Assembly (NCBI GenBank): GCA_023078555.1
Contig: CM041196.1
Span: forward strand, 10,806,985 to 10,870,984
DNA: 64,000 nt
From: Ulva prolifera
Taxonomy: Eukaryota > Chlorophyta > Ulvophyceae > Ulvales > Ulvaceae
Reading direction: 5' to 3'
Positions within the stretch are counted from its first letter, which is position 1, and each line of letters starts with the position of its first letter. The position numbers were made by a program, and so were the translations under genes. Shown here piece after piece: positions 27,474 to 38,517 of the stretch. A model generated the notes under the pieces. The model was given only the letters and a program-made list of their open reading frames with translations, was not told the DNA's origin and ran no database searches.

Positions 27474-29609
27474 CTTCGGTTTGAAAGAGGAAGATGAGTC
27501 TGACTTCGCGTCCTGCACGGCACGGAACTGTGATGTTTGGGTCGCGTGAAGTACTGGGCAGCACACAGCCTCAGACGCTGCTGAGCTGGCCTGGGCACGC
27601 GGGCTGCGTCACTTTGAGCATCTCGCACACTCACTATTACGCTGACAGTGTTCCACGATATCCAGAAAGCAAGAAACGCTGCGTTCTAGGGTGCGTGTCT
27701 ATGAGGGAGTCCTCAGGCCAGTGCGTTCGTGACACCAAGGCTTCTTAGATCCAAAAACAAGCATGCGCCGTGGTATGTGACAATGTGACCTTCAAAATGA
27801 TATCCGTGTATCTCTAGCTTGCTTCGCGGGATTAAACTTAGCCATGATTCAAATGCTGCGGTGGTTCCGGGCGACGTTGCTCTCGCCGACGCAGGAACAC
27901 GAAGCCCTGCGAATGGCAAGTAACAGAACTACATGCACTGGAATGTCAGCAAATCAGGCATGCAGGCTTTGCTTTTGTAATCACTGCATGTTAGGATGAG
28001 CAAAGCTGAAGCTTCGAACGAGCACACAGGACGTCAAAGGCGCACCAGGTCCATGTCTCCGCCCATATCAACGGAGGATGCAGCTGGGACTGTAATTTCA
28101 TGACGAACGTCAACTCCAGAGCGCAGCAGGTGCGATGTGTGGACGTGGAAAGCTGTCCTAGGTTTGCAGGAGTACAGCGTCGGCATCATGAAGGCTGCCA
28201 TAACGTGAGATTCCGCACTCACGCCTGTATCATCAACAAGGCAAGCACAATTCTACTAAATGCTGGTCTAATTTGATCCTGCGGCTGTGTCGTGCTGCGT
28301 CCACGCGCGTTGCGTCGTCGTTGCGTGCAGACCAGACCACAGACTCTAGGCGACTGTCTGGCGGCTGTTCAGGGCAGTCAGTTTGTAAGAGTGTCAAGTA
28401 CGTGCTACACGATGCTTAAAGCACTCAAAAGCCACTAGCCGCTGCAGGCTGGACGAGCCATGCAGTGGCACTTTCGACGCCATGAATGGGCTCGCAATCT
28501 CTCCAGCGCCGCGTCTCGATTTGCCAGAATTCTTTCGGATCGGCATGGATTGCATCACGTGCCGAAGCATCTCGAATGCACGATGTGCGATGGTCATGCA
28601 TTGCGCCTGTGCGCCACGCGAACAGCAGATCTAGACGGGCGACTTTTCCGCAGAAGACATGCAGAATATTTTGTGGGGCAGCTTCGCTGTTCACGATCCC
28701 CGCTGGTGCTGAACTCCGGCGACACAGCGTCAGAGAGAGCACATGTTATCTTCCAGGGCTGGAACGAACATGGAATGCTGCCGCGTTCACGCTCATGGGC
28801 AGACTGATTGCAAAAGCTTGTCGACTGGCACGGGCTCAACATGTGCCGAACCGGTACTGTCAAATTTTCGAATGCAGGCCCGCCACTAGCTCCACGGTTA
28901 GCTTTGTCCGTCCTGGTAATTCTCATCTTCGTTCTGCGACTTGCTTGTAATGATGCTGAGCCAATGCTCAGCGCTGTCCGTAATTAGGGCTCGGACTTGA
29001 GCTCTGCTAAGACCGTCTCGTTGACAGGAGCAGGACGACCGCATGCGGCAGGGACCGCTGCCGATCGATCATCAGTTCGTGGACTGCCATGCCATGTTCA
29101 GTCAGCGCTCGAAACTTGTGCTAGGAGGCAATCAAACATAGATAAGAGCAACCTATCAGCGTTCACGCTAACATCTGTGGGTACTGTAGCCTGAATTGCC
29201 CTCTGACGGTGTTGCTCTGCCACAAGGATAGCGGAGGTCAGTCCCATCTGCGTCGACATCAATCAGTGAGGATAGTTCTCGATTAGGCACACCGGTACGC
29301 AGTTCTGGATGATGGGTTCCTCAGTAATCAGCCCGAGTGGATAAAAGTGAAGTAACCCAATTACATCTACCAGAAATGGAAGAATCCATTGGAATATCAA
29401 AATTTCTAAACAACGCCAGTCACCCACGTCGGCTGCATGTCATGGAGGCAATGAGCCAGGCCGATATTGATCGATCAGATCAGTTGTGGATCAGTTATGG
29501 CGACTGAGGGTGTCTCTCCATCCATGCTTCATGCTTGCGCTGATGCAACACGTGGAACAGTGGCTGATTGTGACTCGATGCTCGTCCACTTGTGCCTCCT
29601 TGCATGTGT

Positions 29610-29650
29610 GGTAATCCAGTGATATGGCTGCTATACCACTGGATTGCCAC
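29610..29650. repeat. Near-palindromic 40-bp element, copy 1
   Basis: AATCCAGTG and CACTGGATT form perfect 9-bp arms around gatatggctgctatac-like sequence, with extra pairing outside (ggta/tgcc). The reverse complement of 49537-49577 matches it at about 33 of 39 positions. On its minus strand it reads tggcaatccagtgg, resembling a tRNA-type A box, but no B box is evident. Confidence 0.75.
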
Positions 29651-29654
29651 AATG

Positions 29655-29707
29655 TGTTACAAGGAGAAAGTGTTACAAGGAGAAAGTCGGCAAGGCGGGC
29701 AGCACCC
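29655..29707 (+). repeat. Dispersed motif, member with doubled head
   Basis: gttacaaggagaaag occurs twice in direct succession and is followed by tcggcaaggcgggcagcacc. It adjoins the near-palindromic element at 29610-29650. Confidence 0.75.
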
Positions 29708-30031
29708 CCTTATGACAGCTTGTGCTGGCAGTCACTGCACTGCGCCCTAAGATGCCTGCCAAATGGACACCGGACAACGATGACAACATCAGTCGAAGCC
29801 ACGTTGGGCGGTATATACATATGGTTGTGAGAGGCTGACCCTCAAGGCGCTGAGGCTGATGCCCGTCTGGGTGATGCATGATCCGCGATCTCACTAGATT
29901 TGTTTTATTTGGTGCAACACGAAAAGCTGAGAAGCTCCATGGAGATGGTCTATTTCATGGGGTGTCCAGGGTCCACGTCGTTCGCTGCATGAGCCAGCTG
30001 AACCTGGCTGCTACCTGAACATCCATGGGCG

Positions 30032-30107
30032 TGTAAAGTAAAGTAAATCTGAATTTATCGAGCCGTATCCTGAAGAGGACATCGACATCTCCGAATTACC
30101 GGGACCA
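30032..30107 (+). repeat. Dispersed 80-bp repeat family, member 3
   Basis: Best-preserved member: tgtaaagtaaagtaaatctg, gagccgtatcctgaagagga, and a tail with accgggacc and catatg. See 24976-25050 for the inverted member. Confidence 0.8.
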
Positions 30108-30601
30108 CATATGCCGAATGTGCATCCGTTGCCACACCCTGTCGCAGCAATCAACAGGGTCTTGCGTATGCAACTACATAGAAGCTCCTGAGCGTCTCGG
30201 AGGATTCTCATCTGCTGGCATTCCCAGTAAATGAATATCAAGTAATCCTGGATTTACTGAGCCGCCAGTGCGTATGCATGAGGCCGCTCGCGAGGCCACA
30301 TCCTCCTCTGCATGACTAGCAATGACGGCTGCTCTTGCGTCATTTCCAGAGACCGATTCTCCGGCCTTACTAGCAATGGCAGAAACGACAGTGTAGAGGA
30401 TTCCCGGTCGTACCTCGACCTGTAGAGATCAGCTGCAAGCCGAGACAACGGGAGTAGCTGTACTGGGTGCTGGATGGTGATGTAGCATTATCACTACTCA
30501 CAATGAACGGACGTGTGCACTATCATACTGTGTCGTTTTCTGAGATCGTGGTGGGTTTCATGTGTGCTGCTTGCGTGGGTAGCTGGGTGTGTGCTTGATC
30601 T

Positions 30602-30640
30602 GCTTGCTTCTTTCGCGGTGCTGCCCGCCTTGCCACTTGT
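30602..30640 (-). repeat. Dispersed motif, minus-strand member
   Basis: On the minus strand it reads ggcaaggcgggcagcaccgc followed by gaaagaagcaagca, very close to the member at 14711-14749. Confidence 0.75.
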
Positions 30641-31685
30641 ACCCTTGTGACACCATCATACTGTGGACAGTTTGTGACACACAACAGATCAAGCCTCTTC
30701 AGACAGGCCTGATCAGGTATGTGCATGCAGATAAGAGAAGTGGATCATGGGTACGACAACGCCAGGATACTCGGCCCAACCGGTCATCAGGTTATGGCAC
30801 AAAGGCCGAGGCAAACACTCCAGAGGCCGAGGCAAACACTCCAGAGACAGGGGCTGTAGATGCCTGCGCGGTTAGGGTGTGAATGTGCATGTGAATGTGC
30901 ACTCATGCAGGGCCCGAAGGCGGTGGGGTGTTGATGAAATGGAGCCGTTGGCATCGACCGCTCAAGCACGAGCTGCTATTGTCATGTGTGGCAACGGCAA
31001 AGCTCTGCAGGCAGCAAGCAGTGCAGGTCACTACCCTGGATTGGCGCGTCATATGGCGTGTCCGTGCACACATTGGGACCGTGATGGTCGTTGTCATCAG
31101 CCACCCTGGCATACCCGGACACTCCACCTGGGCATCGGCACACTCAAGTTGCAACAGGATTTGCGACACAGTGCAGCTCGGCAAGCAAACCCAACTCTGA
31201 AAACTGCAAAGCTGACCGCGTGTCCTGCTGGGACGGCCACCGGGTGGCCACATGCATGCCCTGCGGCAGAAGCGCCAAACACGGTCGCTTCGGTTCGGCC
31301 ACCCATTGGCGTCGTCTGCAGCTCCGGCCGAACCGCGTGCCTCACCATCAACTGCAGGTATTGCAATGATTGTGCGTCACAGTACGTAGCATGGAAGCCT
31401 TGTTCACTCCTCACGCTCGGAGGTGTCAATGTCTCTACGGACAGGGCTACGTGGGCATGCATACTTACTGTGTACAGAAGTCTGCGTGAAGCCCACGGCG
31501 CGCCGTGTCCACATGCGGCGCCGCGCGCCACCAACACACCCTCGAGGCTGCTCCGGCGAGCAGACGTTGCCCCACGAGGCCGGTCCCACCCCGATATCGC
31601 CAGTAGCCACAAAGGCCCTAGCGGCCACGCTGTGCACCCCCCTACCCCCAGCGGGAGATCTCCCGCTGCGCAAGCCGGGCCTCCC

Positions 31686-33490
31686 TCACTTGCTCAGAGA
31701 GAAACCGCCGTGGGGGCCGTGTGCATGAGACGAACTGCCCCCAGGGCCCCCGTGCTGCACCCACGTCCGCAAGAACTCGTCTGCGGCCGCGGAAACATCC
31801 TGCCGCGCCGCAGCCCCCTCTACTGCACCCTGCCCCGCCGCCAACCCTACCAACTTGTCGTCAAACAGCTTCCCGGGCAACACCGTCTTTCGCGGCGCCT
31901 CGGGCTCCGCCTCCGCCTTCTCACCGCCGCCACCACCATCCCCGCTGCCATTGTTACCCCCTGTACCCACCCCGATTCCGCCGGTGCCGCGGAAGACACC
32001 TGTCGCCGTCGCGACCATGCTGGCGACGTTGCTCGCGTCGGCGGGGATGATCATGGTGTTTCCGGTCTTCGCGATTTTGCCAAACGCGTCGACGTACTGC
32101 TGCGCGAGATGCATGGAGACTGCGTCGCGGCCGCCGTCGGCGGTGATCGCCTGGGCGACGAGCTTGACGCCCGTGGCCGTCGCCTCGGAGCGGCGCATGA
32201 TTGACTGTGCTTCTCCGAGCGCAGCATTGATGGCCGCCTCCTGCGCCACAGCCACTCTCGTGAACAACTGCCATGGGGAACAGCTGGTACGGGTGCGGAG
32301 GGCGGCTCACTTATATGCCCTCCTGCGGGGAGACGCAACAGTAACACCAGCTTGAAACTTAAACATGAGCTGGAGGTATTGCATATGCAGCGTACCTCGG
32401 CCGTGTACCATTGGCATGGGTACGCGTGGCAGTGTCGTGATACACGCATGGGCTGCTGCGTGCACGGCTGGCTGGCAAGCGTGGCTTGGGGGACTACCGT
32501 GGGGTTCCCGCCACCGGTGCGGCGGCGGCAGCTGCACGAGAAAGAACACCACCAGCCACAGCAGCACCGGCAGCGGTAGCGGCCATGCCGCCAGACGGCG
32601 CAGGAGGACGCGCAACAGGAGCACCGGCAGCATGACCGGCAGCCGCACTGCTAGCCACACCAGCAGCGGCAGCAGCAGTGTTGGGTCATCGGGCCCGATC
32701 ACGTAGAACAGTTCCGAATATTCAGGTCTAGTTTTGGGGTGGCGGTCCTGGAAATGCTGCAAAGCGACCCAACACTGACCAGCAGATAGGCGCAGAGAGG
32801 GGGGGGCGCACTCGCTTGGCCTCGGACTCGTTGATGGTCGCCTGGCGAACTCCCTCCGACTCGAGGACTTGCGCGCGCTTGCGGCGCTCCGCCTCGGCCT
32901 GCAGCTCCATCGCCTTCACGATCCCCGGCGGCGGCAGGATGTCCTTGATCTCGTACCGCAGGCACTCGAGGCCCCACGTCTTGGCCGCGCCGTTGATCAC
33001 CTGTACTCGCGGGCGCCGGTGGGCACATGCATGGGCGCCATGCGTGTGAGCTGGATGCTGAAGACGTGAATGCAGAGTGAATGAGATTCACATGCACACG
33101 TCACCTCACAGCATTGAGCAGCTTGCATGGTCAGTCGGCGCGTAGACGCCACGATCGTGAACACCGCCACGAACCTGCATGCAGCACATGCAACATACGC
33201 AGCACATGCACCACACGCACCTGCACGATCTTCTCGTTGAGCGTGTCGCGCTCCTCGAACGTGTTGTCGAGCGTCATCTTGCCGAGCTCGCTGCGCATGC
33301 TCGTCTGCGCGAGCTGCATGACGGCGTACAGCGGCCGGTCGACGCCGTAGCTCGCCTTGAAGGCGTCGACGATGCGGATGTAGAGGACGCCGTCGATGCG
33401 GATGGTCACGTTGTCGCGCGTGATCGCCTGCTGCGTGTTGACGTTCAGCGCGAGCTCCTTCAGCGTGTGCGTGTACGCGACCGACTCGAT
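31686..33490 (-). CDS. Stomatin-like protein 2 (SPFH/band 7), 5' exons not found
   Basis: Membrane-scaffold protein of the SPFH family; SLP2-type members act at the mitochondrial inner membrane. Exons: 33490-33221 (90 codons), 33000-32812 (63 codons) and 32267-31686 (193 codons and stop). The first reads VAYTHTLKELALNVNTQQ, DNVTIRIDGVLYIRI, KASYGVDRPLYAVMQLAQT and SMRSELGKMTLD, the core of the band 7 domain. The second contains WGLECLRYEIKDI, EAERRKRAQVLESEG. The third has the coiled-coil region, VAQQYVDAF-like LAQQYVDAFGKIAKTGNTM, and a Gly-rich, poorly conserved tail ending GGFSLSK. The N-terminal part (the usual VPQQxAxVVERFG segment) must lie upstream but was not identified. About a dozen residues expected between exons 2 and 3 are only partly accounted for, so a small exon may be missing. 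Confidence 0.85.
32691..32775 (+). repeat. 85-bp repeat, copy 1 (intron of the stomatin-like gene)
   Basis: Shares with 34059-34144 the run gggcccgatcac, then attcaggtct, ggtggc, and cgacccaacactg, in the same order. It is inside the intron between the second and third recognised exons. Confidence 0.8.
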
Positions 33491-34058
33491 CTGCATGCGC
33501 GGGGCGGCTGAGCTGTTACAAGCGAGGTACTCTATGACGGCGAGAAGGAATTGTGTGCGTACGCGCAACTGGCTGTACCTGCACGCCGCGGCTGCCGAGG
33601 CTGTTTCAGGCGCGCTGCGCTGCGCTGTGCTGGCGTGTGAGGACAGCGTGTGCGTGTACGCGAGCGTCTGCGTCTGCATGCATGGGAGGCTGGCGTGAGT
33701 GTTGCAAAGCCAAAGGCCACGAGCCGGGCAGCGCTGCGAAGGCGTCGGGCTGGAGTGAGTGTCGCACACCGCGCTGGCTGTGGTGTGGACAGGCGTGACT
33801 GCCACACCGCGTGCGGTGGCGTGAGTGCTGCAAGGTCAAAGGCGGCAAGGCGAACAGCGCCGCGAAAACAGCGAGCATCACTGGAACACGATCGGCCTGG
33901 CGTGAGTGCTACCCCACGCGATGCCTGTGGCGTTAGTGCGCTGTGTTGCTGTTTTGGTGCGTGTGCTGCGCGCTGATTTCATGGTCATACCTGCCGCCTC
34001 GTCCGGATCCGTGGTGAAACGCAGGCTGCCCCACACCGTGAGGGCGTGGCGGGACAGA

Positions 34059-34144
34059 GGGCCCGATCACATGTAACAATTCCGATTATTCAGGTCTGAT
34101 TTCTGGGTGGCAGCCCTGTAAATCCTGCAAACCGACCCAACACT
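34059..34144 (+). repeat. 85-bp repeat, copy 2
   Basis: Direct-orientation partner of 32691-32775, 1.37 kb away. Confidence 0.8.
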
Positions 34145-34556
34145 GCCTCACGGGCGTGGCAGGGCGGTCGGTGCAGACGAGCTACTGGCTCGATGTGTGA
34201 GACAGGGAAGGCGGTAAGGCGGGTAACACCGCAAAACCAGCAAGCAGCGTAAGAACGACTGGCTCCATGTGTCCTCAGGGGCGGACGGGCGTGCACCTGT
34301 GTGTGCGGGAGCGGCATTCCTCGTCGCCGGCACGTACCCATCACAGAGTACACTGTCAACGAGGTGGTTGTGTCCTCTTTGTGTCCTCAGCAAACATGCA
34401 ACCGGCCCATGCAAACACCCGCACCCATGCATGCAGATGCACAAACACATACATCGCCACACACGGCCTGCGTGTGTGCACTCGGGGCCTCCATGGCCTG
34501 ACGCCACAGTTTGCGGCTCGTGGATGGTACAGCCTCCCAATGGTGGTCAATGCACA

Positions 34557-34744
34557 GGCTGTGTAATTGCGGGCTGTAAAGTGTGTGGAGGTGACTGCGA
34601 GCGTGGTTGCGCCTGTAGTCAGGACTCCTCGGAGCCTGCAGTCAGGACTCCTCGGAGCCTATTGGTGATTAATGCACAGAATGTGTAATTGTGGGCTGTA
34701 AAGTGTGTGGAGGTGACTGCGAGTGTGGTTGCGCCTGCAGTCAG
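34557..34744 (+). repeat. Tandem duplication encoding a Cys-rich peptide
   Basis: Two copies of about 66-72 bases (34557-34622 and 34679-34744, offset 122) differ at a few positions. In one frame each reads GCKVCGGDCE followed by RGCACSQ or CGCACSQ, six to seven Cys in about 20 residues, reminiscent of metallothioneins. The offset of 122 puts the two copies in different frames, and the first frame stops at the second copy. Between them a 14-base run (actcctcggagcct) is also duplicated. I cannot say whether either copy is expressed. Confidence 0.6.
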
Positions 34745-37700
34745 GAGCCTGGGACACTGGCAAACAGTGATGGCGACTGTGGGCTGTCTCATGACCAGGC
34801 CGAGTCAATGGTACTGCGGCACAATAGAGGGCTTATAAGCAGAGCGCCTGGTCAAGCTGTTGTGCGTGGACGAAGGCGTACCAACGGGATTGTGATGTTT
34901 AGGCCTGGGTGGAGGACCCGACTGAACCTGCACGGCCACTCTGCTCTTAGCAGTACTGCTTTCGGCACCGGTGGTAGTATGTATAAGATTCATCTCTCTC
35001 TCATGCAGCTACATGGTCACACTAGAGGTGCTAAGTGCGTGTGCCATGAGGCGGTCCTGCTGTTTCGACCATGGATGGGCGCGACACAACCAGCCCTGCA
35101 GTGCAACCATGGTGTATACGCCACTTCGAGCTGAAGACGGACCTGCCGAATCTCTCAACCACGCACGCTTGCTTCTCGGGCACAAACCTGCAACCAGCCT
35201 CGCGTTTTACACGGCCGTTCGGGAGAGTGGTCGCGACATCGCATTTGACCGGGTGTGCCCGTCACCTGAAGAATCCAAGGTGCGGAAATGGGGCTCTCAG
35301 CTTGATTGGATTGCCTTGGGCATCGGATGCGTCGTAATGCCGGCGCTGATGCAGTGGAGCGCCCGCGACTGGTGTGCCATTCAGTGTCGCAGCGACGTGC
35401 TGAAGTGGTGCAGCCCCGCCTAGACAGCCAACACCGAGCCCTCCAGCCTGTCGCTGCAACTCCAGAGATATCCTGCTGCAAGATGATCGCAGCATGGCAG
35501 TTGGCCGCGAGAGCTTTCACAAGACCAACACTTCAAACGTTCACACGCGCATGACGCCTGTATGTCTACGAAAAAATGGTATAGCCAGATTTAAATGATA
35601 TCATGCAGCGAATGAGGGCTGAATCTGCGCAGACGACGCTTTCAGAGACCTCGTTTCAAGCACGCTCACGCGGGGAACACGGGATCGACGCTCTTGCCAC
35701 AGCGACACCTAGAGACATCAGACATAGCATCCGGGCCGCAAGAATTGCAGTGGCCCGTGCTTCCGCGCACGTTGAACACTCGCGGAAGCCTGCGTTCAGC
35801 TCACCCCGCTTTCACCTGCGCACTGGTGCATGTGGCTCGTGTGTGTCTGGTGGTCAGCGGAAGTCGCTCGCGCAAAAAGCCTTTCACAGATCGCGCATCC
35901 ACCCGGAATGTGCCCCTCTCAAGTATTGACAGTGCCTTCTGCAATGTTGTTGTCATCAGACGATGTTTGTTGCGTGTTAATTGAAGTCAAGGGGTACAAT
36001 GTCATGCCGGTTGCACATTGGTGCGGTGGAGCATAGATGTCCATCGCCGTTACCGTTAAGTTCTAATTTGTAATATTACTACGCTAGATGACGCTCTGAA
36101 GCTGTGTCTGGACTGCGTTTGCGTCCGCACTGGGATTTGTTTACTTCGAATATGCAGCCAGGATGCCTCAAATGCAAGGGCCCCCATGCAGCTCATTACA
36201 GGGCCCAGCCGTCCGTAAATCACCTTTTGTCATCCCGTAGTGGGTGTATTCGCCCCCTGCCGTGCGGCTCCCTCGCTTTCGGATGTTCGTGGCTGCCTCG
36301 AAAACACGGACACCTCGCTCCCTAGCGGTAGCGAAACGATAGCATGAAGCATGCCTCACTTCGACTCGATGAGCTGCTTTCGATCTTAGTTGCTGTTGCG
36401 CGCTGGCCAGCTGCTCCCTCTGTAGTCTTCTGTTGCGTGCGCGTCCGAGATTAAGTGCCTCGTGCTGTTTGTATGCTGTGCCTGTCTCAAGTGCTAGTCT
36501 TGTTCTGGGTATCGTGACGAGTCTTAGCTACCTGCTTCAGTACCGGCCTGGCTCGCGCTCAGTGGAACGTTCCCATGATGCAATTGTGACTGGCAGACAA
36601 TTCGGCTGCATGCGCCTGCTTTCATCACATTTGTGTTTCGCGCGAGTCAGATTCAGTGCCACATTCATGTTGCAGAGTATCTAGAGGTAGAAGGTCGCTC
36701 AGGCTGTCACGACCTCATTGCGAACCGCCAGAACCACGCAAGGCTTCAAGAGACTTGGCGGATGGAGGCAGCGAGGCCACGGACGCTCCCAGCGACAGCG
36801 ACGCCACCGATGATCCCATCGTATCATTGGCTCAGGGACAGATCAAACAGGTACAGTCCATTATGGTGTATACGTGACACGACATCACGCATTTGCTAAC
36901 AAGGCAGATGTCATAGACCTGTGCCTTTCGCCGGCAACACCTCAATCTGCGGATTACGATTCTCCCGCTCTACTGCTTTCCGGCGTGTTCTATTTTCTAT
37001 GCCATCCACAGTGAATGTGATGTGGTCCACTCTGCATTGTGTGGGCTGGGGCTGACACATGCCACAGAGTTCTGCACGTCAACACACACCCACCTGCTTG
37101 ACAATCATTAAAAGCAATCATCCACCACAAGTCGACAGCCCATAGATCGTCAAGATAATGTCCATAGTGTGTCACATGCTTAGCGCTGGGCACATGTGTT
37201 TGTAGGGATAGTCTTGCATGCCCTTCCAGACTATCCATTACGTGAACGCCATGCAACAGAACATCCTCATGCTTGACTGCCCCACGAGTCCCTGTGTACC
37301 TGAATCTTCTTTGCACATCGGGCTAGTGACTGCCAAATTGTGGATTGGATATAAATTCACATGGTGCAGAGTGGTGAACTGGCTCAATATCTGATAGTAT
37401 ATCAAACGTCTGCAAAGGTGGCAGTCATCCCCTCCTCGCTGCAACCGTGGAGCCTGGTCCAGGTGCCAGCACACACATTGCTCTCGGCATGTACATCTGG
37501 GTCTGTCTGCATCCAGCTCTGATGCACTGCCATCGGTGTGTTCACAGATGTGCTGATGTCGCTGCCTCGTTCTGTGGTAGCCGGAGGCTGCGATGGCATG
37601 GCGACCTATAGTACTGCTCTCTGCTCTCTCATTTCTGATCTCCAGAGCTGGCCAAGGCATCACACATTCGTGCCCACTGCCCCGGTGCTGATGTACCATC

Positions 37701-38358
37701 CTTGTTTCTGCACCAGTGGCCGAGGCGGCTCCCATCGTGCCGTGGCAGCTCTCCATTGCAGCGCTTCCCCAGTCCGCTCCTGCACACACACAGCATGGCT
37801 GGCGTGTCCGCAAGCATCGCCCCCCACTAAAAAAGAACATACAGACACTGCGATACCCTCACGACACAATGCCGCAGCCCCACATCTGTTCTCGCTGCCA
37901 GAGCTGCAGGCTGTGCCTTTTTACACATGGAATTGTAGCTGGCAGCAGGCAAACACCCGCCACACGTGGTGTGCGAGCTATCAGGTTCAAGCTTGATGCG
38001 AGCTGCCCAAGCCGCTCCATCTGGTCACACGGCGGTGATGCACATTTGCTGTGGGCACATGCCGCATGAATGCTCACCCCGCTGCTGGTCCAGATGCCAG
38101 CCACACACATGTCATTCGGCACGTACCACTGAGCCTCTGTGTGTATCCATTTTTGCTTCGCTGTCATCATGCTGGTTGTGGGCACCAAGGTTAGCGGAAT
38201 TGCTGCTGACCGTGGCATTGGACCGCTCTGGACGTGCCCAGAAGGTGCCGCGCCGTGGTTTGCAGCAACATCGGTGCGGCTTCGCAAATAAGACACATTT
38301 CGCGCCTACGCTCACTCCACAGGGGGGGGGGCCATGGATGTGTGTTGCTGCGGATGTA

Positions 38359-38480
38359 GTTACAAAGGACAGAGCCCAGGCATGGAGCCGTTTCATGGAA
38401 TCTACTCGCAAATCCACTCACTCATGCATAGCACGAGGCCGGGCACGAGCGCGTACCACAGCCCTGCCGGTGATTTCAGC
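38359..38480 (+). repeat. Dispersed 120-bp repeat, copy 2
   Basis: Partner of 24480-24603. It ends about 40 bases before the first recognised codons of the antiporter gene and could form part of its 5' region. Confidence 0.85.
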
Positions 38481-38517
38481 CAAAGATTGTATGCATGTGT
38501 GTACGTATGTGAGCCGC

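Larger units (their letters stand above)
27474..31685. other. Intergenic region; repeats only
   Basis: No gene is recognised. The region holds a near-palindromic element (29610-29650), two members of the ggcaagg/ggcagcacc motif (29655-29707 and 30602-30640) and an 80-bp repeat (30032-30107), with a partial copy of that repeat at about 30226-30275. The long plus-strand frame from 30879 runs antisense to the last exon of the stomatin-like gene and is not taken as a gene. Confidence 0.5.
33491..38517. other. Region between the stomatin-like gene and the antiporter
   Basis: The missing 5' exons of both divergent genes probably lie here, but none could be supported. 33490-33690 contains two degenerate copies of the first recognised stomatin-like exon start. 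Repeats lie at 33696-33740, 33826-33868, 34059-34144, 34201-34240, 34557-34744 and 38359-38480. No other gene recognised between 34750 and 38350. Confidence 0.45.

Noticed and set aside
30879..32204. 441-codon plus-strand reading frame, the longest in the window
   Set aside because: Its second part is exactly antisense to the conserved third exon of the stomatin-like gene, and its own translation shows no family motif.
33980..34035. Candidate upstream stomatin-like exon (GSLRFTTDPDEAAG with GTATGA donor, minus strand)
   Set aside because: It does not resemble the expected SPFH N-terminal sequence and no acceptor chain could be built.
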